From the NCBI GenBank assembly GCA_947069175.1, contig CAMTDV010000027.1:37647369-37711368 (forward strand): a stretch of DNA of 64,000 nt, given 5' to 3'. Made by a program: the position numbers and the translations under genes. Shown in pieces: positions 36,161-48,640 of this stretch. Each line of letters begins with the position of its first letter. Position 1 is the first letter of the stretch. Origin of the DNA: Scalesia atractyloides. Taxonomy: Eukaryota > Streptophyta > Magnoliopsida > Asterales > Asteraceae. The notes under the pieces were generated by a model. That model saw only the letters and a list, made by a program, of their open reading frames with translations. It ran no database searches and was not told where the DNA came from.

Positions 36161-37945
36161 CGTAGACTTGGACTGGTTAACTTAAATTAATGAAAACGGT
36201 ACGATACGCTTGATTAAGCGATGACCGGAATAGAATGTGGTTTATACCTAACAAGTACTAAGACTTGTATAATATGGGTAAGGAATATACATTCTGGAAT
36301 CTGAAATAAAAATGATAAGATTTGACCCGTTTCAGTAAACTTACGTAAATTAGTTACAAAAGTTTAACCATACGCATATAAGCGATACCAGGTAGTCGTA
36401 AGAGTTATAAACAAGTTCTATATGCCAATATACTTTAAATAAGTTGTAACATCAGTAGGTTATCAACTTATATGACCATTAAGGTTTTGAAAATCAAAAT
36501 ATGCACCATAAAGGCATTTTAGTCATTAGGTTATGATCAGTTTAATAACATTAAAAATGTTAATTATATTAACATATCAGTACCTAAGTTATTTGCAAGT
36601 TCGTTATTGATTAAAACCTTATTTCTTGCAAAAAGGGCATTTCGGTCAAAGTATGGCATGATATCAAAACTTGTACAAAAATTCAGAATACGATTATGAT
36701 CACGTATTAACCTCAGAGGGTTATGCTACATTAAATTACGATCTTAATGCGACCTTAAATCAGTAGCAAACTAATCTAAATTGGGCCAGAATTAAAAGTC
36801 AAAGCAGAAGTCAAACTTCGCGGTTTTCGGTTGCGAACCATCCTTAAAACTGAAATTGACGAGCCCGAACATGTTCTAATAATTATTACCAACTTGTTTA
36901 AGTGTCAAAACGTATTTTAGAACATATATATAATCAGATTATAACATTTATGAAATCTGACCCGTTTGATCTTTTAAACATTAAAATTTTGACTCGTCAA
37001 TTGACTTAGTAAACGTGATTTTTGGGAGGTGTCCTTTTTGAGGGATTAACACCTACCTAATTACGATCATGTAGCCATGTTCTATTCGAAGAATGGCTTG
37101 ACCATAAGGGTCTAAACTGAAAGTCAAAGCAATTATCAAAATTGCTTGACTTTTGGCTTTAAAAGCCTAATAAACGAAAATGTAGCTGAAGGAGCATTTA
37201 CAAGTGATCCTCAGATAAAAATAAACTTGAATGGGAAGCTCTTAAGGATCAGGAACCTCCAGAAGTGATGAGAGGAGTATATATTTTTAAGAAGGTGCAA
37301 GTTTAAAGTGTTGCAAACACTTCTATTTATAGTGTTGGAGTTTGAAGGAGGTGGTTCCAAGTATAAGCAGATGTTAGACAATGAGGACAAGTGTCCTAAA
37401 ATGTGGCATAGCAGTTTTGAAGCCCCTGTTTTTTAGTTAATGGTTTTTGACAGCTTTGTGTGGGCTACAAGCCAAAATACACTACAACCTCTACTGAAGT
37501 CTAAATGTCCAAGGTCTGCTACTGCTAAGCTCTGTTGAAGTCTAAGCTCTACTGGAGATCAGCGGAGGATGTATCATCAGTGGTTTCTATCAGCAATGGT
37601 TATCATCCGTGTTTTCTATCAGTAGTGGTTGGCTTAGTAGTGGTTGTCATCAATGTTCTCTATCAGCAGTGGTTAACTTAGCAGTGGTTATCATCAGTGT
37701 TTTCTATTTTCAGTGGTTAGCTTAGCAGTGGTTATGATCAATGTTTTCTATCAGCAGCAGTGGTTATGATTAGTGTTTTCTATCAGCAGTGGTTATGACC
37801 AGTGTTTTCTATCAGCAATGGTTATCATCAGTGTTTTCTATCAGTCCATGTAATATTTAACTTTTATATAAATTCACAAATGGTCCCTCTCGTCCAACAA
37901 GTGGCTCATTTAAGAGTACGGACACTGTAAAGGGTCACTCAAAGG
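36161..37945. mobile_element. Gypsy LTR-type sequence, non-coding
   Basis: The stretch is AT-rich with LTR-like texture and includes CTATTTATAGTG near 37323 as a possible TATA region. It may be the continuation of the older LTR that ends at 28394, but I cannot show the joint. The tandem array at 37558-37860 lies inside it. Confidence 0.35.
37558..37860. repeat. ~35-bp minisatellite, CAGTGGTTATCATCAGTGTT units
   Basis: About eight variable copies combine CAGTGGTT, ATCATCAGTG and TTTTCTATCAG. The copies vary in length and order, and no coding frame is kept. Confidence 0.8.
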
Positions 37946-38328
37946 CATAATTTCAGCATGTTGACACCTTTAGTTCCTCCACATACATATTTTTCAACAA
38001 TTTGACAAAATTAGTCCATCCCAGCCAACAATATACATAAATAGGAATAGGGATACGTGTTGGTATATTATCGAATATGGTTTTATGAGGTGTTACAACG
38101 CAATACATAGTTATATATAAGTATAATTTATATAAAGATAACATTAAAAACATAGTAGTAAACAATATATGCATTATTATAATTATATAATATGTTATTA
38201 TTATCATTATTCAACAAACTAATGTATATATTCTATATTAAGAAACTAACAAATCATCATGGGCTCAACAACTAATCAAAAGATTTGTTAGTTACTCATT
38301 TATTGCCCATGTATGATCAAACTAAATA

Positions 38329-39060
38329 GGGAAAATGTTATAAAAACTAACATACTTTCTGTTTTTATCATAAAAGTTTTTTTTACTTTTTTTGCACTTA
38401 AAAATCACATACTTTTTTTTGTCTCATAAAAGTCTCTATACAACTTTTTGCATATAAAAGTCCATCCAAATGTTAAATTTAAACAAAATTGTGGATATAA
38501 TTTTTGTAATTTTTTAATATCACGTTAGAAAAGAATTAAGATGAATTGACGTTTTAAATTGGATATATCTCAAACCAAAGTCTCTTCAATATTTATCTTT
38601 TCTTTCCTATTTTAAATTCAATATATTAATAACAATAAATATTATTCGGAAAATAATATAATATAAATAAAAGAGTGTGGATGACATAACTTAAAATAAA
38701 ATAAAATATCAAACATATAAAATGGTTTTATATAAAATTGTTAAAAGTATTACATAATTTGCCAAATAATGTTTTCTTGATTTCATACGATCATAATTAA
38801 GAGATTTTTTTTGTTTAAGTATAATATTTTAAGGGACATGTATGATACAAGAGTATAAAGTATTTTGGTTTTTTATGTATAAAAAGTTGTTAGGAGAATT
38901 TTATGAGATAAAAAAAAGTATGTTGGTCTTTTATATGCAAAAAAAAGTAAAGGGACTTTTATTAGACAAAAAAGAAAGTATGCTGGTTTTTGTAAGTGTA
39001 AAAAAAGTGGAAGAATTTTTATAAAACGGAAAGTATGTTGGTTTTTTATAGTATTTGTCC
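38329..39060. mobile_element. MULE-type MITE with subterminal repeats
   Basis: The element has long imperfect inverted arms. Both ends contain AAAAA(A)C(T/C)AACATACTTTC just inside GGGAAAATGTTAT or GGACAAATACTAT. Within the arms a ~60-bp motif with ACATACTTT and TAAAAGTC repeats two to three times. It is flanked by AACTAAATA (38320-38328) and AATTAAATA (39061-39069), 8 of 9 identical, and the 9-bp length is typical of Mutator-like elements. It encodes no protein. Confidence 0.75.
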
Positions 39061-39069
39061 AATTAAATA

Positions 39070-39804
39070 TATGTATTTTATATAATTTTTTAATAAATAT
39101 AGTTAATAAATACTTAAAATTGAATGCAAATGACTGTAGGGCTAATCAAAAGACAAAAGGACCAAAATGTAATTTAAACACTACTATGCATGATATATTT
39201 GTAGGTAATACATAAAAGATTTTGTAAAGTGTTAAGTGCCTTAAAATAAATAGAAATTGCCACCTTGTCTCAAAGAGATGGATTTTTCTAGCAGTATAGT
39301 TTTTTAAACAACTTTTCTTTTTTAAATGCTATCTAAATTACATCTCTTAAAATCTTAGTTACCTCACAATAAATAATTTATTTTAAACACTATATCAAAG
39401 CTTAATTGGTTCTAGTAGTATTAGATTTACTTGACTATATAAGTTTCTATGATTTTTAATTTTTACATTTAATGTATTATTTCTGTTATAACAATATTTT
39501 CTCTATTTCAAACCCTTGAAATAAGTTAATTTTGTGTAAATAAATATACTTCAAATAATTTTTCCGTAGCATATATGGTAATAAACCTTTATTCAACAAA
39601 AGTTTTAAAACAATCAAATAATTCAAAGTTGAACGAAATTAAAATCAAGTTAAAAACTCTTACATTCGAACTTGAACAAAACTGAAACCAAGTTAAAAAC
39701 TGTTACACATTAAGTAAAGGGTAAATAATAATTCCTCTTGGTTTTAACCAAATTTTAGAAAAGAATTAATGAATAAAAACTTCATAAATGAAACTCACAA
39801 ATCA
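39070..39804. other. AT-rich intergenic DNA
   Basis: I see no gene, tandem array or element ends here. Confidence 0.4.
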
Positions 39805-39821
39805 ATAAATCCTCATAATCG

Positions 39822-40058
39822 CCCATGGCTTTATAGCTAAGTGGCATTTTTGAGGCTGGATAAGACTTTGTGACTAATAGGTTCTAGGTTAAATTCCAAC
39901 AAAGGGGTTTTTTCCCATATTTATTGGGTTTCCCCCTGAATTGGTGTATATGCATTATGCCTAGTGGAGATGTACATGATCGAGTTGTTCCGCTGGTGGC
40001 ACGATGAGACTCCAATGGTACGTAAGTGATCCCAATTTACCGTTCAAAAAATAAATAA
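39822..40058 (+). mobile_element. tRNA-derived SINE with ~17-bp target duplication
   Basis: The head has an A-box-like TATAGCTAAGTGGCA and a B-box-like GGTTAAATTCC. The body ends TTTACCGTTC, followed by an A-rich tail (AAAAAATAAATAA). Direct repeats ATAAATCCTCATAATCG (39805-39821) and ATAAATCCTCACAATCG (40059-40075) flank it, with one difference. The weak B box suggests an older insertion than the SINE at 9381. Confidence 0.85.
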
Positions 40059-40189
40059 ATAAATCCTCACAATCGAGTTTCCTTGTTTATGTCTTCTATT
40101 TCCTTATTATCATCTTTATCTCCCTATTATAAGCATAAGAAAAGCCTCTTCTTATTTATTCAATTACAATTATTTGGTGATCCACAATA

Positions 40190-40300
40190 GCGAAACAGTT
40201 TCCGGGATTCACTGCCTGTCTTGTTTCTATCACACTGCTAATGATGGCGGGATCAGCCAGTGTTGTGCCTGTGATTCATTCGCATTGCGATGAAGTCTAG
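40190..40300 (+). pseudogene. Possible relic of a secreted-peptide gene, start lost
   Basis: From 40190 the frame reads AKQFPGFTACLVSITLLMMA, which looks like a signal peptide, and continues to CDEV and a TAG stop. The codon where Met is expected is ATA. Downstream the same or a neighbouring frame gives IMIDDYVSQDKWELHNGALA before another stop. Family not recognised. Composition alone could mimic a signal peptide, so this is tentative. Confidence 0.3.
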
Positions 40301-41984
40301 ATTATGATCGATGATTATGTTAGCCAAGACAAATGGGAGTTACATAATGGAGCCTTGGCTGCGGTTAAGGGGACCTAATCAATTGATAAGTTTATATCCG
40401 AGACTGGAGTTCTAATAAAGCTTAGACGTATGCACTTGGAGCCATGTAATCAATGTTTTATCGTCTGAACCTGACCCTTACCTTTACACTGACCCTGATA
40501 GAGTATACATTTATTTAACTCTTCTATTTGTTCATTTATTCTTATGCTTGTTTATAAAACTTTTGTAATTATTATTCATTTATTATTTAATACAATTTTA
40601 TTAGTATTTACTTTTATTTGTTTATATAGATCTTTTATTGAGTTTTTACTGTATCATAGTTATTTGGGATATTGGGCTTTTGGGTTGGGCCATTGACTTG
40701 GGCTTAGTTGGGTCATTGATTTGGGCTGGGTTGGGTCATTGATCTGTTAATAATTGAGATGGTTGGTGCTGCTCTTTAGTATTTGTTCAAATTAGTTGTC
40801 AAAATTTTGGATCGTTGATGTTCCTTCATCTTTTTCTCAAGTTATTAGTGACGGATTTAGAAAATCCTTTTAGGGGAAACGTTTAAAACAGGGTAGCTAG
40901 ATCAAAAAAACATCAAAAAATGTCAATTTTTTTTCAAAATTTACACTACTGCTGAAGCGTCAAGGGGTAACGGAGGCTACCCTATTTACAAGCTATATCC
41001 ACCCATGCAAGTCATATTGTTTAATTGTTTATATCTAAGCCACAATTACCACCGCAGCGTGATTATATGTTGGCTGTCGTGGTTAAGTTTCAAATATGGC
41101 TATTGAAAACGGGTTTTGTTTGTAGGTTGAGCCTGAAGACTTTACACAAGAACATGTGTATTTACGATTTGACACAAAGACGACTTGTTTAACCATAAAT
41201 AATTTCATTAGCTTTTTTTATTTTGCTTGTTAAAACTTTAAAATCCTAAATATGCATATTTATTTTTATTTTTTAATAAAATATGTTTAAAATATGCCAA
41301 TTTATTTTGAATCTTTTTAATTTTGACATAAATGGTTTGACACGTTTTAAAATAAATAAATGGGTTAAATGGGATTGACACAGACCCTTCAAGTTGATAC
41401 GAGGGCGATAATTTAGCTAAACGTTTTATGGGTTGAACCCAAAACCAATGCGATTCATCGTTATATATATTACAATTTTATTAGCTTTTACAACACTTTG
41501 GTTTTTTTTTTGTCTTTTTATGTAAATTTACACTTTGGCTCACATTTTAATCAGTTTTTCATTCTCTCACACGCTTGCAAATAGCACCCTTCAAGAAACT
41601 AGAGAGTTAGAAAAGGCAGATATATCGTCCACCTCCACCTTCGAGAACACTACCGAGCCCTCTAACACCACTCAACCGGCTACCATTAGATCAAATAACC
41701 CCCCACCGCCCCCTTCATATTTCCGACGACTGGAACAACACCAACGCCACCACTGCAGCCACTATCTCATACCACCATAGCTAACAACCATTACCACCAC
41801 CATTCACTACCAATAACCCAAAATCAATCTGATAACCAAAAACCCAAAATAAAACGACAAACCCTAACCTAACCTTTGTCGGCACCGGATTCTCAGATAA
41901 GGAATGGGGTGTGATGGTATGAAGAAGATGACGAATCAAAGGGTCGTTCAGATCTGAAATTGAAACTCTCTCAATGGTGATTTT
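40301..41984. other. Intergenic DNA without a supported gene
   Basis: The stretch contains WGGGTTGGGTCATTGA-like short repeats near 40680-40745 and a CAC/CCA-rich stretch near 41600-41830. The ORF at 41535-41780 is proline/serine/threonine-rich and falls in this biased DNA. I see no conserved domain. Confidence 0.4.
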
Positions 41985-42260
41985 AGGCAATGCTGAACGA
42001 CGGTGGTGGGGGCCAGGGTTTCTTATTGCGAATGGTGACGGTGGTGAAGGGCGGTGGATAGCGACGGTGGTTTAGGATGGTGGAGGCGACAGTGGTGGTT
42101 CCGGTGGTTAAGGATGGTGAATGGCGATGGTGGTTGAAGTGGTGTTGGTGGTTTGAGATGATGGTGGTTAGTGGTGATTATGGATGGTGACCAGCGATGT
42201 TGACGGTGGTTGATTATGGTGGTGGAAGTTGGTGGTGGCAGGAGGTGATAGTGGTGGCTA
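41985..42260. repeat. GGT/GGTGAT low-complexity tract
   Basis: The tract is dominated by GGTGGT, GATGGTG and GGTGGTTG triplet-like units on the plus strand, with no fixed period. Confidence 0.75.
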
Positions 42261-42367
42261 TATATGAATATATATAATTATGTGTATATACCCTGATATA
42301 TATAGCATAAGTATATATATTAAGTTAAATTTATAGTAAAAGGTGTAAGTTGACGAATAGTGTTGTT

Positions 42368-42772
42368 TTTTTGTCATTTAGTGATTTTTCGCTTTTAACT
42401 CATGTAGTTTACTCGGTTTAGTTTTTACACTTTAAACTTTAATAAAGTTATAAAATAGTGCTTAAATTTCAATAAACTTTTCTTTCAACTTTGTTTTTGA
42501 GTTTCTCTCTTTTGGTTATACTGGGTCCTTTTTTGTCATTTAGTGATCTTTCACTTTTACCCCTATAGTTTGCTTCGGTTACTTCTAACTCCCTAAACTT
42601 CAACAAAGTTATCAAACAACACCCAAACTTCAATAAACTTTTCTTTCAACTTTATTTTTATGTTTTTCTCTTTCAGTTGTTACACCGGATGTGCCAATAT
42701 CGTTATGATACCATAATTAACCGAACCGATGTCGATCAAATTCCCACCGCAATGCGCTGGTAATTTTACTAG
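42368..42772 (+). mobile_element. Helitron-like 3' end with a 165-bp tandem duplication
   Basis: Two similar blocks of about 165 bp (about 42372-42530 and 42533-42690) each contain TTCAATAAACTTTTCTTTCA. A hairpin CCACCGC-AAT-GCGCTGG (42744-42760, one mismatch) is followed by TAATTTTA and CTAG, then T. This matches the 3' end rule of Helitrons. The 5' end was not found. Confidence 0.45.
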
Positions 42773-42773
42773 T

Positions 42774-43205
42774 TAGTCATAAATATAGTTCATATATTTT
42801 ACAAATGAAATACATATAAAATTATATAAATGATTAAAAAAAAGATAAATGTAAAAAAATGGTTTTGGATGTAATATATAAATAAAAAATATATAAAAAA
42901 ATTTTGGACCTAATTATAACTAAGTTTTTTAAGCTAAGTTAGGCAATGTGATCAAAATAGAAAAAAATATCAGAGACCCAGAGGAGAAAAAAAACTATTT
43001 ACACTAAAGTGGCTATTTGGACCAAACTTCAGAAACTAAAATGGAAATTTACTCTTATATAAATATATCAGATAAGTGAGCACAATCAATTCACTAGATT
43101 TAGAATATTATGATCTGAATACAAGAGTATGGTCAATATATATAATACTCTAACAACATTCATGCACTAACTAACAGTTGTGTGAAAATCTCAAACTAAC
43201 TACTT
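42774..43205. other. AT-rich DNA, possible LTR remnant of Copia fragment
   Basis: On the minus strand, past the Copia RNase H relic, a purine run TGTGGGGGCATATTAG (about 43235-43250) and then TGTTAGAGTATTATATATAT near 43160 could be a polypurine tract and 3' LTR start. No second LTR confirms it. Confidence 0.35.
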
Positions 43206-43908
43206 AACTCTAACGATTTATATGCTCTAATATGCCCCCACAAGCTAAACGAGGAGCATCCACATGAAGCTTGGACCACAGGCTGTCGAAATGAACACCA
43301 TACAATCCTTTGGTCAACATATCAACAATCTCTATCTGAAATGTAGTGGGAACATACTGGATATGTAAAGTACCAATCAAAACCATATCACGAATAAAGT
43401 GCAAGTCAATCTCTAAGTGTTTGGTGCGCTTATGAAACACCAGGTTGACTGCAAGATATGTAGCTCCAATATTGTCACACCAAAGACATGGTGGACGAGT
43501 CATCGTCTTATGTAACTCATGTAATATAGATGCAATCCGTCGTAACTCAGCAGCTGTATGAGCAAGCGCTCGATACTCAGCATCTGTACTCGATCTAACA
43601 ACCATATGTTATTTCTTGAAACTCCAACTAATAAGGTTAGGCCAAAGAAATATACAATAATCTGTGGTAGAACACCGATCATCAGGACCTCCAGCCCAGT
43701 CAGCATCACCATAAGCATGTAAATCAGCAAAAGTAGTCCGACGTATACATAACCCATGAGAAATGGTACCCTTAAGATACCACAAAATCTGCTTGACAGT
43801 GACCCAATGTGGATCAGTAGGTGCCTGAAGGAAGCGTGACACATTACTGACCGCATAGCAATCTCTGGTCGTGTCAGCAGAATTGAATAAATTATGCAAT
43901 TCAATCAA
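43206..43908 (-). pseudogene. Copia reverse transcriptase/RNase H fragment
   Basis: The order on the minus strand is the end of the reverse-transcriptase domain (VKQILWYLKGT), then YGDADWAGGPDDRCST, then after a stop the RNase H part with SSTDAEYRALAHTAAEL, LWCDNIGA, RTKHLEIDLHF and DMLTKGL. The 5' side is cut at about 43908, so gag, protease, integrase and most of the reverse transcriptase are missing. A TAA stop separates ISWSFKK from the RNase H part. No function remains. Confidence 0.85.
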
Positions 43909-44457
43909 ACAGTGACAATAAACACATCATCATAAACACAGCTGGATTTAAGAATATTTGTCAAGAGATTTCACATATTTAATATGTTTACAGTACAATC
44001 AAAAGTTAAAAATGACTCTCCCTATACAAGTGAACGCTCTCTCTCTCTAAGTTCTTGAGCTTTTTAGCTATTAGAGTTATAAATTACATTGCGAGTTGAA
44101 CTATATATAAAACGAGAACGACCCTAAACAGCACATTAAATGGTGTAACTGTCAGCAATTTTCAAAACTGCAGGACAATCAAGTAAAACAAACTATTACA
44201 TTGAAATGTTGTAAAACAAAGGAGAACGGCTGGGTTCCAAAACTGATGGGTTCCAGCACTTTTGAAATCCAGTACTTCTGGTCTTATGTTGACTTGATCT
44301 ATAGTCTTCAGCTCTGACGCTCTGACTTGTTGAATTGGCTGATGATTTGTTCACCCAACACTTTATCAATCCAGCACTTTGTACTTTGTCTTCCTTAGTG
44401 TTTAATACAGTTTTGTTTGAGTTGTTTGGGAAGCCTTCAAAAGGGAAATTTCTGGAC
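43909..44457 (-). repeat. Probable LTR of another Copia element
   Basis: On the minus strand the block starts TGTCCAGAAATTTCCC at 44457. It contains repeats of AGTGCTGGA and a TATA region (TTTATATATAG near 44110), followed by an AG-rich (GA)n stretch. The ORF at 44196-44459 lies within it and has no recognised domain. No second LTR was found. Confidence 0.4.
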
Positions 44458-45743
44458 ACTTGATTGTGTTTTAGCTTATTCCATCAGGCAACGAAGATGG
44501 TTTTCTTGGGTTTTGGTTTTCATCGTTAGCATATTTTATATAACCAATCAAAAGTCTATAAAATAAAAAATATATGAAAGGATATTAAATAAAAACAATT
44601 TATGATAATTTAGTTAAAAAGGAAAATGATTGTTTATATAATCGGAATTGCATTACTTATTGTAATAACCACCAAATTGAATTATAGTCTAAACTAATTT
44701 ATGGTATTTATGCTCATCATTATTCAGTTGCTTTTTTTATATTTCATCACATATATTGATAGGTAAAGGATAATTAAGGTAGTCAAATTTATAAAAGATA
44801 ATTTTTCCTCTCTAAACTATTAAAAAATAATATAAAAAGACAATGTTATCTTTTTCAAATGTTACTTCTAATAAAGAATTCCAAATACCAAAGGCCATTT
44901 AGTCCAATAGTCACCCTATGGTTTTACTTTTGGGAGATCGTGGGTTGGATTATCACCTAGAGTAATTTGCTTTATGTTGAGCCAGGAGGTTTTCTCAATT
45001 GTGGGTTTCCTCATGAGCAGGTGGGCTTGGTCATTGTGTTCTGTTCTTTAAACGGAAGGGTAATCTATTTGCTAGAGTGATCCTGGATGTCCTCCTCGCC
45101 CATTTCACATGCTAGGCGTAGCTGTTCGACGGCTCCATATCTAGTGCTATGCATGGTTCCTTGGTAACCTCTAGTTTGATAGGGAAACCAAACGAATCTG
45201 CTAATGAAGGTTACATATTCGGTCAAGAAGAAGAAACATATAATATCGTAGCCAGTCATGGTTATTTTGGCTGATTCATCTTCCAATATGCTAATTTTAA
45301 CAACTCTCATTCTTTACATTTCTTCCTAGCTGCTTGGCCAAAAAGAACTAATTAAAATAATAAATAAATAATTACAAACATTACCTGCGTGTACCCATAC
45401 CATACCTCCCCTACAAATATTTGTTAATCTATAGAGTTCTATAGTAATCTTTTAAATAAAAATAAATTTAATGCAAATTTAAATACCTTTTATAAATACA
45501 AAATATATAGTTTTCTTAATTTAGCTAAGTTTGAATTTTTAAATTAAATAAATAAAATTATGTTAAATCTTATTTTATTTATATGATTTGTACCAAGAAT
45601 TATTTATATACATTTAATGTTTCTTTTTAGAGGATAACAAACTTTCGTTCATGAGAGTTCTCGAATTTAATTAAAATTTCAATTTAATTTATGTTGTAAA
45701 ATATTAATCTATTAGCAACTAGTATACAAACTATATAAACACA
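44458..45743. other. AT-rich intergenic DNA with a weak SINE-like patch
   Basis: At about 44897-45060 a patch has a possible A-box (TAGTCCAATAGTC) and B-box-like GTGGGTTGGATTATC, but no tail or target duplication can be shown. Elsewhere I see nothing. Confidence 0.35.
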
Positions 45744-46340
45744 TGAACAAGGAGCATATGATTATATAGAGAAACATAGAATGTAGAATTCATATTCATT
45801 GATTTCAACATCATATACAAATGCCACTATATTTAGACACTTACATTAGTACAATAGTAACTAAAGAGATAGGAGTTATACATGTGGAAAGTCACTACAT
45901 AATGGATGCATTCATAACACTCCCCCTTGACTATCCACATGATAGAATACTATTCTTTAATAAGCTTAGTGATGCTGCCTCATTAAAAACCTTGCTTGGA
46001 AACCCCAGTGGGATAAAACCTCAGCTAAGGGAAAAAGAGTGCAGCACGTATTGTCTCCGCCTGATACTTTCGGATCAGGTACGTTGTCTCATAAAAAAAA
46101 CTTTACTAAGAAAATCCAATTGGATAAAACTTAGTGAAGGGAAATGAGTGCAACATAGTAAAGCTCCCCCTCAATATAATATGTATCATTTCAAGTAACA
46201 AGTGCCAATCTTCTATGAAAGTTGTTGAAAAACTTTTGTAGTGAGCGCTTTGCCGCTTGATGTGCAATCTATTATGAACTTGACGTATGATCTTCATGTA
46301 AAATTTTAATTACCTCCTCTTTGTAAGCTGATACCATAAG
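45744..46340 (-). mobile_element. Copia copy 2, 3' end with LTR, cut by element B
   Basis: On the minus strand this carries the last 420 bases of the Copia interior, the purine tract CAAGGGGGAG and an LTR starting TGTTATGAATGCATCC at 45919. The LTR runs to about 45744. It is clearly homologous to 15500-15812 of copy 1. Element B starts at 46341 and its duplication ATAAG sits at 46336-46340. Confidence 0.8.
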
Positions 46341-47296
46341 TGTCACACCCCGACCCGCAGCGGAAAAGGTGATCGGGGCATGATTGGGTTATCATCAAAG
46401 CTCATGACATTTATTATAACGTTTCATATTCATTATTACAATTTAAAGGGAAACATACAATCTTAATTTCATCATGTCCTAAACATCATTCTAGACTTCA
46501 TTGTTTTCTTCTAAGGCATTTCCAATGTTTTCCTTGCTTCATCCTGTTCACCTGTATCATGTGTAAAAATGGTTTTTGGATCAACAAAAAGTTGGCGAGT
46601 GAATCCTATGAAAAGCATTTGAACAAGTTTATTGAATTGATTATAAAATAAAGTGCACAACCACATATGAGTAAATATAGATGTAAACATATTCATAAAA
46701 CACTTAATATCAGATAATGCACACACGTACAATAATAAATTGTTTTGAGGCACGCGTTGCTCAACCCGTCTCTCACGAGGAACTGATGGGCCTAATGAAT
46801 GAGTTTTGAGGCACGTGTTGTTCTACGAACTGATGGGCCTAATGAATGATTTGCATACAACTTAACAATATGAAAGACATAACTACAAACAATATTTACA
46901 CTCTAAGTTTAGATCACAATATGGTATGGCACAAGTTTAAAAGTTAATATTGACACATGACACACCCCAAAACGTGTAATTAAAAGGGGAGTTGTAAGAT
47001 TCACTCACATTGGGTGCGTTCGGTTGATGATGTTGAATGCGCACGAAGTTTGATTTAACCACGAGTGAAACTAACCTAGATAATAACATAATGGTTCGGT
47101 AAATAAGTGGATTTTATTAAATCAATTTTTGTAGGATTATTGGATATATTTTTGTGAGTTTAAGGCTATTTTCTAACTTTAAAAATGTTATTTTTAAGTA
47201 TTTTTAATTGATTTTTAAATAAAATAAATAAATAAAAATAATAAAAATATGTTGACTTTTGACCGTTGACTTGTTGACCGGTTTTATTGTGTAATT

Positions 47297-47375
47297 GTGT
47301 GCGTCGGGTGAGGCTCGAACCCGAGACCTCCCGTTCGCGTGCACGCAGCTCTACCAACTGAGCTACGTGTCTAAC
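47297..47375 (-). repeat. tRNA-like module 1 in element B 3' LTR
   Basis: The minus strand reads ACGTAGCTCAGTTGGTAGAG, then about 30 bases later GGGTTCGAGCC. A and B boxes are both intact. Confidence 0.75.
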
Positions 47376-47465
47376 CCGAAATATTTCTGTTTTTAATTAT
47401 ATTTATATACTAATTGAATTAATCCGAAAATCATTTATTTTAAAAACGATTTTAATGTCTCGCTC

Positions 47466-47542
47466 GGCGCTCGCCACAGGTCTCGAACCCGGGACCTTTG
47501 GGTTACCGTGCACACAGTCCACCGCTGGACTGTGTGTCTAAC
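47466..47542 (-). repeat. tRNA-like module 2 in element B 3' LTR
   Basis: Hairpin CACAGTCCA-GCGG-TGGACTGTG and B-box GGTTCGAGACC are kept. The outer T-arm stem has one change (CCTTTGGG). Confidence 0.75.
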
Positions 47543-47635
47543 TTGGTAAATAATCTGGTTTTTATTATACTTAACATGGTTTTGAGAGTTAACCCGGTTC
47601 AGTTAAAAAGGCATTTTTATAACAAGAGAGTAAGG

Positions 47636-47709
47636 CTGGGACAAGAATCGAACGCGCGACGTATGTGAAATTGTTTGCACACAGTCCACCGCTGGACTGT
47701 GTGTCTAAC
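47636..47709 (-). repeat. tRNA-like module 3 in element B 3' LTR
   Basis: It has the same A-side hairpin as module 2, and a weaker B box (GCGTTCGATTC). Confidence 0.68.
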
Positions 47710-48561
47710 CCGTTCATAAACTGATTTTAATTAAACCTATGTTATAACCTGCCTTCGTATTCTTCGTTAACTTTACCCAGAAAAACAAAGTCCGAATGTT
47801 TCGACTGATTTATGTCTAATTTGATTTTCAAACACTAATAGTAATTGAAAGGAAATGTATGGAGAGGGTTTGGGGAAAGGAGGTACCGATCTGTGTCTTT
47901 CATAGAACTCCGGCAGAGGTCCGTCGGCTCCGATAGTGAACTTCGGCTGTTATGATCAATTAATAGTTCTGCTCGATTAATTATGAAATTGAGGTACTTA
48001 AACAAGGATTGACAGGAGTTTGAAGGGTTATACCGATTCACAGTGCGATATCAGAAATTTCAGAGATTTTCCGGCGAAGGTTGAATATTCCGGCTATGTC
48101 GCCTGGGATGGATTCTGATGGTGGATTTGTGTTAGTAACAGTCTAATCAATTGATTGGAACAGAAAAAGTCGAAGGAATTACCGTGTGGATGTGAGTCTC
48201 GGTTTTCCGGCGACTTGCAGATATTCTCCGGCGAGTGAAAATACATCGAGAATTTGTGCGATTTTGAGCAAAAGGGCTACCAGTGAGTTGTGGGTGGATT
48301 TATAGGGAGGAATCGAGACGCATGGGGTCGGATTTCAGTCTTGATTCAAAGTCAATGATTTTTTCCGGCGGTTATGACTTGTGTCGCGGACTGGACATCG
48401 GTTATAACCGATGCAATAGTTAATATTTGCGTTAAGATACAAGAAACCGACAGAGAAAAGCGACTTCGTCGGGATTTCCGACGACTGCGATTTGGGCGCG
48501 TCAGTTTGAACTCGGGATTCATGTTATGTATTTAATTGTTTCATTATGAACACAAACATCA

Positions 48562-48640
48562 CAAGTGGCGGAGTGGTTGAGCGTGTGGAAGTTAAAGCTT
48601 GAGGATTCCTTGCTGACCCGGGTTCGAAACCCGGTAGCAT
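48562..48640 (+). repeat. tRNA-Ser/Leu-like module 4 in element B 3' LTR
   Basis: GTGGCGGAGTGGTTGAGCG is followed by a perfect CCGGG-TTCGAAA-CCCGG T-arm on the plus strand, with a class-II-like spacing. It is antisense to the element. Confidence 0.78.

Noticed and set aside
41535..41780. 81-residue ORF with a hydrophobic start, possible secreted protein
   Set aside because: The remainder is low-complexity Pro/Ser/Thr from CAC/CCA-rich DNA, and no splice partner was seen.
44196..44459. 87-residue ORF as a host gene
   Set aside because: It begins at a probable LTR start (TGTCCAGAAATTT) and has no recognised domain; better explained as LTR sequence.
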